Assembly (NCBI RefSeq): GCF_963082655.1
Contig: NC_081552.1
Coordinates: 121,310,958 to 121,374,957, forward strand
Direction: 5' to 3'
DNA length: 64,000 nucleotides
Origin: Stomoxys calcitrans
Lineage: Eukaryota; Arthropoda; Insecta; Diptera; Muscidae
The position numbers and the translations under genes are program-made. Positions 22,903 through 35,280 of this stretch are shown here, in pieces. The notes below the pieces were generated by a model that did no database searches, was not told where the DNA came from, and saw nothing but the letters and a program-made list of their open reading frames with translations. Positions within the stretch are counted from its first letter, which is position 1. Each line of letters starts with the position of its first letter.

Positions 22903-24380
22903 AACAAGTAAAAGCGTGCTAAGTTCGGCCGGGCCGAATCTTATATACCCTCCACCATGGATCGCATTTGTCGAGTTCTTTTCCCGGAATCTCTTCTTAG
23001 GCAAAAAAGGATATAAGAAAAGAGTTGCTCTGCTATTAAAACGATATCAAGATATGGTCCGGTTCGGACCACAATTAAATTATATGTTGGAGACCTGTGT
23101 AAAATTTCAGCCAATTCGTATAAGAATTGCGCCCATTGGGGCTCACGAAGTTAAATAGAGAGAGCGATTTATATGGGATCTGTATCGGGCTGTAGACCGA
23201 TTCAGGCCATAATAAACACGTTTGTTGATGGTCATGAGAGGATCCGTCGTACAAAATTTCAGGCATATCGGATAATAATTGCGACCTCTAGGGGACAAGA
23301 AGTCAAGATCCCAAATAGGTTTATATGGCAGCTATATCAGGTTATGAACCGATTTGAACCTTATTTGACACAGTTGTTGAAAGTAAAAATAAAATACGTC
23401 ATGCAAAATTTCAGCCAAATCGGATAGGAATTGCGGCCTCTAGAAGCTCAAGAAGTCAAATCCCCAGATCTGTTTATATGACAGCTATATCAGGTTATGG
23501 ACCGATTTCAACCATACTTGGCACAGTTATTGGATATCATTATGAAATATTTCGTGCAAAATTTCATTTCAATCGGATGAGAATGGCGCACTCTAGAGGC
23601 TCAAGAAGTCAAGACCCAAGATCGGTTTATATGGCAGCTATATCTGGTTATGGACCAATTTGAACCATACTTGGCACAGTTGTTGGATATAATAACAAAA
23701 CACGTCGTGCAAAATTTCATTTTAATCGGATAAGAATTGCGCACTCTAGAGGCTCAAGAAGTCAAGACCCAAGATCGGTTTATATGGCAGCTATATCAGG
23801 TTATGGACCGACTTCAACCATACTTGGCACAGTTGTTGAATATAATAGCGAAACACGACGTGCAAAATTTCATTCCAATCGGATAAGAATTGCGCCTTCT
23901 AGAGGCTCAAGATGTCAAGACCCAAGATCGGTTTATATGGCAGCTATATCAGGTTATGGACCGATTTGAACCATACTAAGCACAGTTGTTGGATATTACA
24001 ACGAAACACGTCGTGCAAAATTTCATCCCAATCGGATAAGAAATGCGCACTCTAGAGGCTCAAGAAGTCAAGACCCAAGATCGGTTTATATGGCAGCTAT
24101 ATCAACACATGGACCGATATGGCCCATTTACAATACCAACCGACCTACACTAATAAGAAGTATTTGTGCAAAATTTCAAGCGGCTAGCTTTACTCCTTCG
24201 GAAGTTAGCGTGCTTTCGACAGACGGACGGACGGACAAACGGACGGACATGGCTAGATCGACATAAAATGTCACGACGATCAAGAATATATATACTTTAT
24301 GGGGTCTCAGACGAATATTTCGAGTAGTTACAAACAGAATGACGAAATTAGTATACCCCCCATCTTATGGTGGAGGGTAT
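22903..24380 (-). mobile_element. F1 DINE/helentron-like element, full length
   Basis: Minus orientation from the ATACCCCCCATC head region (24380) to CTTGTT (22908-22903), with hairpin at 22925-22940. It faces the copy at 20896-22504 tail to tail across 398 bp. Internal monomers intact. Confidence 0.88.
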
Positions 24381-24760
24381 AAAAAGACTTTAAAATGTTT
24401 ATCCAAAATTTAAATTTGGGTTTAATAAAATAATCTCATGTTTAGATTGTTTTGGAAAGTTTTCACTGATAGTTAGTCCTTAGAAAAAATTCATTAAAAG
24501 TAGTCTGTAGAAGTAGTCTGTGTAAAAATGTTGTCTTTAGAAAAAATTTTAAAGAAATGTTGTCTTACAACAATAGTTTCGTGGGGGGTCCGGCCCGTGC
24601 TAATGTTTTATCATAAAAGAATATTACGCTGAAATTTTTTCTATAAATACCATTAATTTTTTTTTTTTAAAAAATTTCATTAAAATTTTGTTTTTACTAA
24701 GAATTTCATTACAATTAAGTAAAATGTTGTCTGTGTGGAATATTATTAATATGAAATTTT
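24381..24760. repeat. Unclassified AT-rich repeat (F4)
   Basis: Contains 'CCGGCCCGTGCTAATGTTTTATC' type sequence near 24590-24612 and many 'AAAATTTCATTAAAATT' words. A related stretch ('CCGACCCGTGTTGAAG', 'TTTTATCATTAGAGAATATTAGGC') is at 34800-34865 and continues past a SINE at 35177. I cannot classify it. Confidence 0.5.
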
Positions 24761-27310
24761 GTCATTTTTAAAAATGTTAAATGTCAGTATTGGAAAGACT
24801 TGGAGAAGCAATGATCCCAATACTAAAATATTAGGCAGTGTAGTGGCGAGAGACCCAACACAGCCTAACAAACAGGTACCCGACGACGGACGCATCACCG
24901 ACATAAAGATTCGGAATACTGGGATAGGTAATGATCCTAATATTGAAACATTAGCCATCGCGGCGACAGGAGTCTCAATGCAACCCAACGAATAGGGAGC
25001 CGATGATAGAACCATCACATACTCCCAAGAAGCCCATTTTCTTTAAGATTTGGAAGGATGCTCATTTACTGGAGGATCAATGATTGAGGTAATCCACATA
25101 AATCTCCACCGGGGCGAGACTCCTACACACGCTCTGATGGAGAAAATCAGCAAGGGCAAGATTCATATTGCCTTAATTCAGGAACCATGGACATGGACCC
25201 GGAACAAAGTTTCTGGACTGAACTATATGAACTACCAATTACTCTATGCTAACACTGGTACTCGGCCGAGGATCTGAGTTATTTGTCGTTAAAATTTTAA
25301 TTATATATTTTCCCCAGAGTTGTCAACGTCGGATGCAACAGTGGTGAGACAGGGAGACGGTGGAGCATACCTGGCATCACTTTATCTGCCTTTCGACTCT
25401 CCGATACTGCCACCCACGTCGGAGCTGCAACGGCTGGTGAGAAAAACAAAACAGACAGGAAACGAGGTACTAATAGGGTGCGATGCGAACTCTCACCACA
25501 TTTCGTGGGGTAGTACCAACACTAATAAGCGGGGCCAAGCCCTGGCAGAGTTCTTGAATACTAGCGACCTAATAACACTTAATATTAGTAACACCGCTAC
25601 CTTTGTTCATAGGATTAGGGAGGAGGTATTAGATATGACGATATGTTCGGAAAATTTGTTTGATGAGGTTCAGAATTGGAGGGTCTCCATGGAACACTCT
25701 TTATAACAATACAATAAGATTACCAGAGCGGCAAAACGTGCCTCCTGGAAGCTTTTCTGCGAACAGGTCGCTAGCGTTAATGATGCCGCCAAAAAAAAAG
25801 TTTCTCTGAAAAACCCATGTTAAAACTGGAACTTTATTAGACGACATGGGAGTGAGAACAGAGACAACGGAGGACATGTTGAGGCTTTAGATGAAAATCA
25901 ATTTTCCACAGGATACGAAGACACGCCTCACGGAGACACCGGAATCTTAGAATAATGACGTTGATCGAAGGTTTATAATAACGGAATTTATCGTGAAGGA
26001 ATCCTTGAGGACCTTCAAACAATTTAAATCACCCGACCCTGAGGGAATATTTCCGGCGTTACTACAGAATGATTCAGACAATCTGGAACCTCGTCTGGCC
26101 AAAATTTTCATAGCGTGCATAGAACTTTCATATACTCCGATAGCCTGGCAGCAGGCAAGGGTGGTGCTTATACCCAAGCCCGGCAAGGCAAGTTATGCGA
26201 CACCAAAGGCCTACAGACCCAAAAGGCGTACATCCTTTCTACTCCAAACCATGATAAAGAGTATGACATCCAGCGAACTGCTCAAATACAAACAACATAC
26301 CTATGTCAAGGGATGGTCGGTGGAAACTGCCCTGCACTCGTTTGTGCATAAAATAGAAGAATCCTTCGATGCAAAACGTACACACTGGCGGTATGCATTG
26401 ACATCGAGGGGGCTTTTAACAATGTGCTGACCGACACACAGATCCAATCCTTAGAACAGTAACGGGTGGACCCGGTCCTTAGAGCTATTACGGAGCTTAG
26501 ACCTATTACGGATGTTGGCTGAGGAGGGATTTGAACCCGTCTGCTACGCAGACGATGTTATAATACTTCTAAGGAGTAAGGATCCGAACGAGCAATGCAG
26601 AAGGGCCGAAAAGGTCTTGCATATGGCATATGACTGGGCTAGACCCAGAGTTCTCAATGTTAACCCAGAGAAGACTGAAATATGCCTGTTCACAACGAAG
26701 ACGAAGGTGGACCAATTTAACGCACCACGTTTCCTCAATAAGACGATTTCGATATCTGATAAGGTCAAATATTTAGATGTGATCTTGGACAAGAAACTGA
26801 ATTGGAAGTGTCACATTCAGGAGCGTACTGAGAATGAGAAGGCCCACAGGTGTCGGGCACTATGTAAAAATGGGGCCTGCATCCTAGGATAGTCCACTGG
26901 CTCTACAGAAGGTAATTAGGCCAATACTTGCTTACGCCTCAGTAGTTTGGTGGACTGCTATGGAGAAAACGTGCAACATAAGACCATATAACAGGTTCAG
27001 AGAACATGTTGTCTTGGCATAGGCGGAGCGATGAGGACCACATCCACTAGGGCACTGGAGACTATTCTAGATATTCGACCCATTGGCATACAGTTTAAGT
27101 GTGAGGCAGCCACTACAGCTATGAGACTTAAGGCGATGGGAGAATTGATTGAGGACGAGAGCAGCTTATACCATCGCGGTATAATCGAGGCGACAATACA
27201 AGACCTGGAAGGAAGTGGAGAGGTTTCCGATCGGATACCTGAGATGAATCTTGAAGTCGAGTGCGAGGCACTGCTGCAATCGGCACAGTCTTGGATTGAA
27301 CCCTAGTATT
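24761..27310 (+). pseudogene. LOA/R1-like LINE (LINE E), endonuclease-RT remnant
   Basis: Frames in order: a linker ending an ORF1 (24760-24995), then the endonuclease ('MIEVIHINLHRGETPTHAL', 'IHIALIQEPW' with catalytic E, 'NEVLIGCDANSHHISWG' as the GDxN-equivalent, 'RIREEVLDMTICSE'). The RT follows ('SLRTFKQFKSPDPEGIFPALLQ', 'WQQARVVLIPKPGK', 'KAYRPKRRTSFLLQTM', then 'FEPVCYADDVIILLRSKDPN' with the YADD core, 'VNPEKTEICLFT', 'VKYLDVILDKKLNWKCHI'), and a thumb region ('MRTTSTRALETILDIRPIGIQF'). The V-P-Q-G motif region is deleted between about 26440 and 26515. No RNase H or 3' tail is seen. Many frameshifts. Confidence 0.8.
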
Positions 27311-27379
27311 GCCATCTGGAAAATCATGTTACACGGATCGATCAAAGCTAGAGGTTAGAGGGGGGAAGTGCTACCAAAA

Positions 27380-27738
27380 CACCACGTGTAAATTTTCAGC
27401 CAAATCGGAGAATAATTGCGTCCTCTAGATACTCAAGAAGTAATGACCCAAGATCTGTTTGTATGACAGCTATATTATAACATCGACCGATTTGGCCCAT
27501 TTACAATCCCAACCGACCTTTATTAATAAGATATGTTTGTGCAAAACGTTGTACATCGTTCAATAACCTTATAAAGCTCCCATATAAACCGATCTCCCGG
27601 TTTGACTTCTTAACCCTTACAAGACGCAATTTTCATCTGATTTATCTAAAATTTTCCGTGTAGTGTTCAGATATAACTTCCAACAACTGCGCCAAGTACC
27701 GTTTAAAGCGGTCAAGAACATAATATAGCTCCCATCAG
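27380..27738. mobile_element. Two F1 fragments in opposite orientation
   Basis: 27380-27550 is an F1 piece in minus orientation (one monomer and the 'CCCATTTACAATCCCAACCGACC' section). 27551-27738 is a piece in plus orientation ('CATATAAACCGATCTCCCGG', 'CCAACAACTGCGCCAAG'). The join at about 27550 has no head or terminus, so it arose by rearrangement rather than two clean insertions. Confidence 0.6.
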
Positions 27739-28024
27739 AGACTTAGCAAGGCTTTTATTTTAGGGGGGCCCACCCCACATTTTTTCAAAATCGAAAATTG
27801 ACAAAATTTTTATTACAGTGGAATTGGTAAAGATATCTCAATTTTGTATTTGAAATTTGTGGTCGCTATTCGGTGCAAGAACTGACTCATCGGTGATGAC
27901 ATTTGGTCATGAAGTCAGAGCCGAATTTTGCATTGATTGCCAACACAGTGCAAATATCTTATGGAAGTTGTATCAATGGCAACGAACGCTGCTGCTCCGT
28001 GTGCCCAGGTTCGCATTAAAGACG
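27739..28024 (+). other. Unclassified, ending in a SINE-like fragment
   Basis: 27937-28020 ('GGAAGTTGTATCAATGG', 'CTGCTCCGTG', 'CAGGTTCGCATTAAAG') is a diverged relative of the tRNA-like sequence on minus at 33479-33560. The rest is unrecognised. Confidence 0.4.
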
Positions 28025-29043
28025 AACAAGTAAAAGCGTGCTAAGTTCGGCCGGGCCGAATCTTATATACCCTCCACCATGGATCGCAATTGTCGAGTTC
28101 TTTTCCCGGCATCTCTTCTTAGGCAAAAAAAAAGGATATAAGAAAAGATTTGCTCTGCTATTAGAGCGATATCAAGATATGGTCCGGTTTGGACCACAAT
28201 TAAATTATATGTTGGAGACCTGTGTAAAATGTCATCCAATTCGAATAAGATTTGCGCCCTTTAGGGGCTTAAGAAGTAAAATAGAGAGATCGATTTATAT
28301 GGGAGCTGTATCGGGCTATAGACCGATTCAGATCATAATAAACACGTATGTTAATGGTCATGAGAGAATCCGTCGTACAAAATTTCAGGCAAATCGGATA
28401 ATAATTGCGACCTCTAGAGGCTCAAGAAGTCAAGATCCCAGATCGGTTTATATGGCAGCTATATCAGGTTATGAACCGATTTGAACCATATTTGGCACAG
28501 TTGTTGGATATCATAACAAAATACTACGTGCCAAAATTCATTCAAATTGGATAAGAATTGCGCCCTCTAGAGGCTCAAGAAGTCAAGACCCAAGATCGGT
28601 TTATATAACAGCTATATAAGGTTATGGACCGATTTGAACCATACTTTGCACAGTTCTTGGATATCATAACAAAACACGTCGTGCAAAATTTCATTCCAAT
28701 CGGGTAAGAATTGCGCACTCTAGAGGCTCAAGAAGTCAAGACCCCAGATCGGTTTATATGGCAGCTATATCAAAACATGGACCGAATTCGCCCATTTACA
28801 ATACCAACCGACCTACAGTAATAAGAAGTATTTGGGCAAAATTTCAAGCGGCTAGCTTAACTCCTTCCGAAGTAAGCGTGCTTTCGACAGACAGACGGAC
28901 AGACGGACAGACATGGCTAGATCGACATAAAATTTCACGACGATCAAGAATATATATACTTTATGGGGTCTCAGACGAATATTTCGAGTATTTACAATCA
29001 GAATGACGAAATAAATATGCCCCCATCTTATGGTGGAGGGTAT
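28025..29043 (-). mobile_element. F1 DINE/helentron-like element, few monomers
   Basis: Complete termini (CTTGTT at 28030-28025, head at about 29043) but only about four monomers, so it is roughly 1 kb against 1.6 kb for the longest copy. Monomer loss or gain accounts for the difference. The A run after the head on plus (a T run on the element strand) matches the other copies. Confidence 0.87.
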
Positions 29044-29531
29044 AAAAATACCCATGAATAAAGCTGCCTAGAAAAATTCTAGCTCGAGTAATAATAGAGG
29101 TATGATAAGGAAATTTGGATTGGCGTAAAGTAGACGACTGAAACCAGCTACAACAATTTTTCCCATCATGTTTTGGGGGAAAATTTGGCTTGTCGAAAGT
29201 TGGAAATATTTATATCTCAAAAATCAAACGAAAAAATTTCTCAAAATTCCTACGAGTGAGATATCTGAAATCCATTTTAATATCTCATCGCATTTGATGA
29301 TTTCTATAAAAAATGTATGGCAATAATCCTACTTCTTTTGACAGCAGTTTCTATTATATTCCAAAATCATAAAATCAAGTTTTCGTCGCTAAATGGTCAT
29401 AAAGTATTAGGAAAGTGATTTTTTTATTGTAAGAACTTAGGAAATGAGATTTTTTTTAAATTGTTAAAATTCAAAATATTTGAAAAATTAGTACATCAGT
29501 ATTAAATCTATAAATTAGAAATATATTAGCA
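29044..29531. other. AT-rich, no recognised feature
   Basis: Nothing supported; no frame and no known repeat. Confidence 0.5.
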
Positions 29532-30279
29532 CAAGCTGACCCGGGCCCGCTCCGCTGCGCCTTATTTTACATTAAATGGAACAAAAGTTTCCTTGGAATA
29601 TTTATTTTCGACAATTAATGAGAGTGAAATACCATGCTACGAAAATAGTATATCGCTTGACTAACAGTTTAACAATATTAGTGCCTTTATCTAAATCCCA
29701 TATGATCTTTTTTGGTCTGCGAATTTAAATTTGGATGTAAGGTGTACTCCATTCTTAAAATACTTCATTTCAGCCCGATATTCTCATGATTTCTGATTTA
29801 GTGGTGTTTTCGAGGGAGAGATGGTCCCCCATATATTTGTCCCTGAAAAAGTATCAGCATCGTACTCTTCTCTCAAATACCATTTATTTAAACCCCATAT
29901 TGCCAAGAGGAGTTTACAGGATGAGGTGTCCCCCTAACACATGGCCCCAAAATACGTTATCAAATTCGTTTTCTAATCTCAAGTACCTTTCATTTGAGCC
30001 ACATATTGGCATGGTCGAAAAATTTTTTCCCTTTGAAGGTGTTTTGGGAAAGGGATGATGCCCTAAATACATGGTCCTACATTTGGATATCAAATTCGTA
30101 TTTTACTCAAAAATACCTTTATTTGAGCCCCACATTGCGATGGTCGGTAAAAAATTGCTGTTTGTGGGGTGTTTTGGGAAATGGGTAGACCCCCAGAAAA
30201 TTGGTCCCGAAAATGGGTATCAATTTTTGCTCTACCCCCCAATACCTTTCATTTAAGCTCCACATATATCTATATATCA
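29532..30279 (+). mobile_element. F3 repeat, 3'-truncated, head-to-tail with next copy
   Basis: Head AGCTGACCCGGGCCCGCT at about 29532. It follows the 15764 copy closely for about 740 bp and stops inside 'ACATATATCTATATATCA', where a second F3 head starts. The same TATATCTATATATCA word occurs inside the next copy at about 31119-31133, so the join may have arisen by recombination or by insertion into this site. Confidence 0.75.
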
Positions 30280-32380
30280 CTAGCTGACCCGGGGCCGCTG
30301 CGCTGCGCCTTCTTTTACTTAATATGAAACAAAAGTTTCCTTGGAATATTTTTTTTCGACAATTAAAGATGTTTTAGTGAAATACCATGCTACGAAAATA
30401 GTATATCGCTTGACTAACAGCTTAACAATATAAATGCTTTTATGTGAATCTCATATGATCTTTATTGGTCTACGAATTTAAGTTTGGATATAAGATGTAC
30501 TCCATTTTTTAAATACTTAATATTCTCATGATGTCTAATTAAGTGATGTTTTCGGGGGAGAGGTGGTCCCCCAGATACTTCGCCCTGAAAAAATATCAGT
30601 ATCGTGCTCTTCTCTCAAATACCATTTATTAAAACCCCATATCAACATTTGCTGAAGAGGAGTTTACAGGATGAGGCGTCCCCCAAACACATGGCCCCAT
30701 AATAGGTTATCAAATTCGTTTTCTAATCTCAAATACCTTTCATTTGAGCCACATATTGGCATGGTCGAAAAATTTTTTCCGTTGGGGGGTGTTATGGGAA
30801 AGGGGTGATTCCCTAAATACATGGTCTTACATTTGGATATCAAATTCGTATTCTACTCCCAAATACCTTCATTTGAGCCCCATATTGCGATGGTCACTAA
30901 AAAATTGCTGTTTGTGGGGTATTTTGGGAAAGGGGTAGACCCCCAGAAAATTGGTACCGAAAATGGGTATCAATTCCTTCACTACGTCCCAACACCTTTC
31001 ATTTAAGCCCCACATTGTCATGGTCGGTAAATATGCCCGATTTAGGGGTGTTTTGGGGATTGGGGTGGTCCCCCAAATCCTAAGCCCTGAAAATTTATCA
31101 GCAACGTGCTCTATTCTCATATATCTATATATCATTTATTTGAACTCCGTATTGCCATTGCCCTCAAAATTGGATATCAAATACGTTTTCTAATCTCATT
31201 TAAACTCCTTATTGCAAAAGTCAGCAAATATGTCCGGTTTGATGTATTGGCCGTTAAAACTATAAATATTTAGTTCCACTCTCTTTAAGACCCAAATTGT
31301 CTTGGTGAGCAAATTAGGCCCATTTGGGGGTTATTATGTTGGTGGGACTTCCGCAAGACAGTTGGTCCCTAATATTGATATCAGATATGTGGTCTACTCC
31401 AACATACCTTTAATTTGAGCCCCATATTTCCATAGTCGGCAAACATGACCGGCTTGGGGCGTGTTTTGGGGATGGGCGGCCACTCAGTGAGTTGGCCTCG
31501 AAAATATATATCGGATTCGTGTTCCTCTATAAAAACCCTCTTATTTGAGCTTCATATTGCAATAGTCAGAAAATACTTCCTATTTGGGTGGTGTTGTTGG
31601 GGTTGGGTTGGCCTCATAGACACTTTTCCCGAATATTGATATCAAATTCGTGCTTTACTCCCAAAAACCTTTCATTTGAGCCACATATTGCTATTGTCGT
31701 AAATTTGTCCCCTTTGGAGATGTTTTTGGTGAGAGGCGGCCCCCAAACACTTAGTCCCATATTTGGATATCAGATATATGATATTTAAGCCCCATGTTCC
31801 CATGGTCAGTAAATAAGTTCTGTTATGGGGAAGGGGTGGACCCCCAGAAACGTGGTCCCACATTTGGATATCAGATTCATAATCTACTCGCATTTGAGTC
31901 CCATATTGCAAGGTCGGTATATATGTCCGATTTAGGGGTGTTTTGGGGGCTTGGGGTGGTGCCCCTAACACTTGGTCCGACAATTGGATATCAGATACGT
32001 TTTCTTATCCTAAATACCTTTCATTCAGTCCCATATTGTCGTGATTGGTCTCAATATATGTTTGGTAGGTTTTAGGTTGGGGCAGCCTCCCTAGGTACCC
32101 CATCCGAAATTTGGATACCAAATTTTTATTTTTGGGGTACTATATGAGAGCACACAAAATTTCGCTTAAATCGCACCACATATCTCCGAGATCTGGCGTT
32201 TCTGAAAATTTGGGTAAGGGGGAGGGTCCGCCCCCTCTTCAGAAATTAAAAAAATTTAGTACCCTATTTTCACTACGGGGTCGTTATGCACCATCTGTGA
32301 AAATTTCAAGAAAATCGGTTCATCCGTTTCTGAGTCTATAAGGAACACATAAACATACAAACAAAAACAAATTGATTTGT
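30280..32380 (+). mobile_element. F3 repeat, longest copy (2.1 kb)
   Basis: From CTAGCTGACCCGGGGCCGCT to the 3' block 'ATCGGTTCATCCGTTTCTGAG' (32315-32336) and ATTGATTTG. It contains more internal units than the other copies. An F1 element starts at the next base. Confidence 0.8.
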
Positions 32381-33396
32381 ATACCCTCTACCATAGGATG
32401 GGGGTATATTAATTTCGTCATTCTGTTTATAACTACTCGAAATATTCGTCTGAGACCCCATAAAGTATATATATTCTTGATCGTCGCGAAATTTTATGTC
32501 GATCTAGCTATGTCCGTCCGTCCGTCCGTATATCTGTCGAAAGCATGCTAACTTCCGTAAGAGTAAAGCTAGCCGCTTGAAATTTTGCACAAATACTTTT
32601 TATTAGTGTAGGTCGGTTGGTACTGTAAATGGGCCATATCGGTCCATGTTTTGACATAGCTGTCACATAAACCGATCTTGGGTATTGACTTTTTGAGCCT
32701 CTAGAGGGCACAATTCTCGTCCGATTGGGATGAAATTTTGCACATAGTGTTGTAGTATCACTTCCAACAACTGTTTTTAGTATGGTTCAAATCGGTCCAT
32801 AACCTGGTATAGCTGCCATATAAACCGATCTTGGGTCTTGACTTCTAGAGCCTCTAGAGAGCGCAATTCTTACCCTATTGGAATGAAATTTTGCGCGACG
32901 TGAATTGATATGATATCCAACAACTGTGCCAAGTATGATTCAATTCGGTGCATAATCTGATATAGCTGCCATATAAACCGATCTGGGATCTTGACTTCTT
33001 AAGCCTCTAGAGGTGGCAATTATTATCCGATTTGCTGAAATTTTGTACAACGGATCCTCTCATGACCATTAATATACGTGTTTATTATGGTCTGAATCAG
33101 TCTATAGCCCGATACAGCTCCCATATAAATCGATCTCTCTATTTTACTTCTTGAGCCCCCAAAGGGCGCAATTCTTATTCGAATTGGCTGACATTTTACA
33201 CAGGTCTCCAACATATAATTTAATTGTGGTCCAAACCGGTTCATATATTGATATGGCTCTAATAGCAGAGCAAATCTTTTCTTACATTCTTTTTTTGCCT
33301 AAGAAGAGATGCCAGGAAAAGAACTCGAAAAATGCGATCCATGGTGGAGGGTATATAAGATTCGGCCTGGCTGAACTTAGCACGTTTTTACTTGTT
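32381..33396 (+). mobile_element. F1 DINE/helentron-like element
   Basis: ATACCCTCTACCATAGGATG to CTTGTT (33391-33396). The hairpin is mutated (TTCGGCCTGGCTGAA). About three monomers. It sits exactly at the tail of the F3 copy to its left, same orientation. Confidence 0.87.
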
Positions 33397-33478
33397 TTTA
33401 TAGAATTTGCTAAGAGACTTCTGTGCTTCTTTAAAAAGCTCTCCAATTGGCAGCGACTGATAGCCATACATCTTTAAT

Positions 33479-33560
33479 ATGTAGCGGGCAGGATTCGAAC
33501 CTGTGACCACGGAGCAACGGCTAGAGCCGTTGCAGCCATTAATACAACTTCCAAAAGATG
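33479..33560 (-). repeat. tRNA-like 3' half with perfect B box (SINE-like)
   Basis: On minus, CAGGTTCGAATCCTG (complement of 33489-33503) is a perfect T arm with the B-box consensus GGTTCGAATCC. It is followed by an acceptor-like CCCGCTACA and preceded by a hairpin CAACGGCTCTAGCCGTTG. No matching 5' half or A box, so it is not a functional tRNA gene. A diverged copy lies at 27937-28020, so it is probably part of a dispersed tRNA-derived repeat. Confidence 0.6.
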
Positions 33561-33984
33561 AACAAAATCATGTGTAGTACGGAAGAAGTGTAATTTATCA
33601 TAGATAGAATGTCTGCGATTACACAAAAATAAATGCATTGGAAAAAGTATAGCTAAAAAGTACAGCTACAGGTTTGTCGAGCTTGGTTAATGTGGTAATT
33701 GTATCATGGATGCGTTTTCGCAATTAATACGATTCAAATACAACATACCAACGCACGACCCCGGAAGGCATCACACCGAATATGGTTGAAAAGTCTTCTA
33801 ACCAAAGACGAAACGCGTCCCATAGTGTTTAGTGTGTGTCGCTATATTTGGCATTCTTTTTCAATTTGCATCTCCGATCATTGAGCTCGTCTCGAAAGAG
33901 AAAAAAACAAAAATTATAAAGTTTAATGATCTCGCCCTAACAGGCAAAAAACTTACAAATTACAAAATTACAAATTTTGTGTAA
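33561..33984. other. No recognised feature
   Basis: Unclassified sequence between the tRNA-like repeat and an F2 remnant. Confidence 0.4.
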
Positions 33985-34789
33985 CGACGATTTTGCTGAA
34001 ATTTGGCACAGTGAGTTGTGTTAGTCACTTTGACATCCCTTTTCAATTTGGCCCAGATCGGTTCAGATTTGGATATAGCTGTCATGTTGACCGATCTCTC
34101 GATTTAAGGTATTGGGCCCATAAAAGGCGCATTTATTATCCGATTTTGCCAAAATTTGGGACAGTGAGTTGTGTTAGACCCTTCGACATCCGTCTGCAAT
34201 TTGGCTGAGATCGGTCCAGATTTGGATATAGCTGCCATATAGACCGGTCTCTTGTTTTGAGGCTTTGGGCTCATACAAGGCGCATTTATTATCCGATAAT
34301 AACTTGGATATAGTTGCCATATAGACCGATCCGCCGATTTAGTATCTTAGGCCCGTTAAAGCCACATTTATTTTCTGATTTTGCTGAAATTTTGGACAGT
34401 GAGTTGTGTTAGGCCCTTCGACATCTTTCTGCAATTTGGCCCAGATCGGTTCAGATTTGGGTATAGCTGCCATTTAGACCGATATCTCGATTTCAAGTCT
34501 TGGCCCCATAAAAAGTCCGATTCACTGAAATTCGACACATTGACTCGTTCAGATCGGTTTATTTTTAGATATAGCTACTAAAAAGACCAATATTTTATAA
34601 TACACACTTGAAAACTGACTTGTACTTATTAGTATTTTGTCCAAATCGAAACACATTTTGATATAGCGACTATGAGGCATAAGGTAAGCATTCTTCGCCG
34701 GATTTTGGCGAAAGGTGGTTTACATATATAACCGAGGTGGTGGGTATCCAAAGTTCGACCCGGCCGAACTTAACGCGTTTTTACTTGTT
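33985..34789 (+). mobile_element. F2 DINE/helentron-like element, 5'-truncated
   Basis: Starts within a monomer (CGATTTTGCTGAAATTTGGC) and keeps the full 3' end: 'GGTGGTGGGTATCC', hairpin TTCGACCCGGCCGAA and CTTGTT (34784-34789). Confidence 0.8.
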
Positions 34790-35280
34790 TTTCTTTAAAA
34801 GATAGTTTCCAATAGATTCCGACCCGTGTTGAAGTTTTATCATTAGAGAATATTAGGCTGAAATGCAAATTGCAAATTTGCCTTTGAACATTCAATTAAG
34901 GAACTGGGGCAAACTTCTCACAAATCAATGAATTCTGTCCGATTCAATTTTAAGTTCAATGATTAAGGACCTACTTTTTATAGCCGAGACCGATCGGCAT
35001 ACCACAGAGCGACACCTCTTTGGGAAAAGTTTTTACATTGCAAAGTACCTCACAAATGTCGCCAGCTTTAGGAGGCGATAACCACCGCTGAAAATTTTTC
35101 TGATAGTCCTGTCAGGATTCGAATTAGGATTCAGAGTCATATGCGGACATGCTAACCTCTGCGCTACGGCGGCCTCCTGTTGTCTTTGTAGAATATTATA
35201 TTTATGCATTTTTGTCATTGTAAAAAATGTTAATGAAATTTTTTGTTAAGAATAAATTTAATATACATTTTTTCTGTAGA
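34790..35280. repeat. F4 AT-rich repeat interrupted by a SINE
   Basis: 34790-34865 and 35177-35280 together resemble the F4 stretch at 24381-24760. The SINE at 34866-35176 separates the two halves. Confidence 0.45.
34866..35176 (-). mobile_element. tRNA-derived SINE
   Basis: Minus strand begins GGAGGCCGCCGTAGCGCAGAGG. TAGCGCAGAGG (complement of 35156-35166) fits the pol III A box and ATTCGAATCC (complement of 35115-35124) fits the B box, at normal tRNA spacing of about 40 nt. A roughly 230-bp tRNA-unrelated body follows (TCAGCGGTGGTTATCGCC, GGTGTCGCTCTGTGG, CCGATCGGTCTCGGC). Transcription would be by pol III and mobilisation by a LINE. No clear target duplication was found. Confidence 0.8.

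Noticed and set aside
33481..33540. Functional tRNA gene
   Set aside because: Only the T arm, part of the acceptor and an anticodon-like hairpin are present; no D arm, A box or matching 5' acceptor strand.
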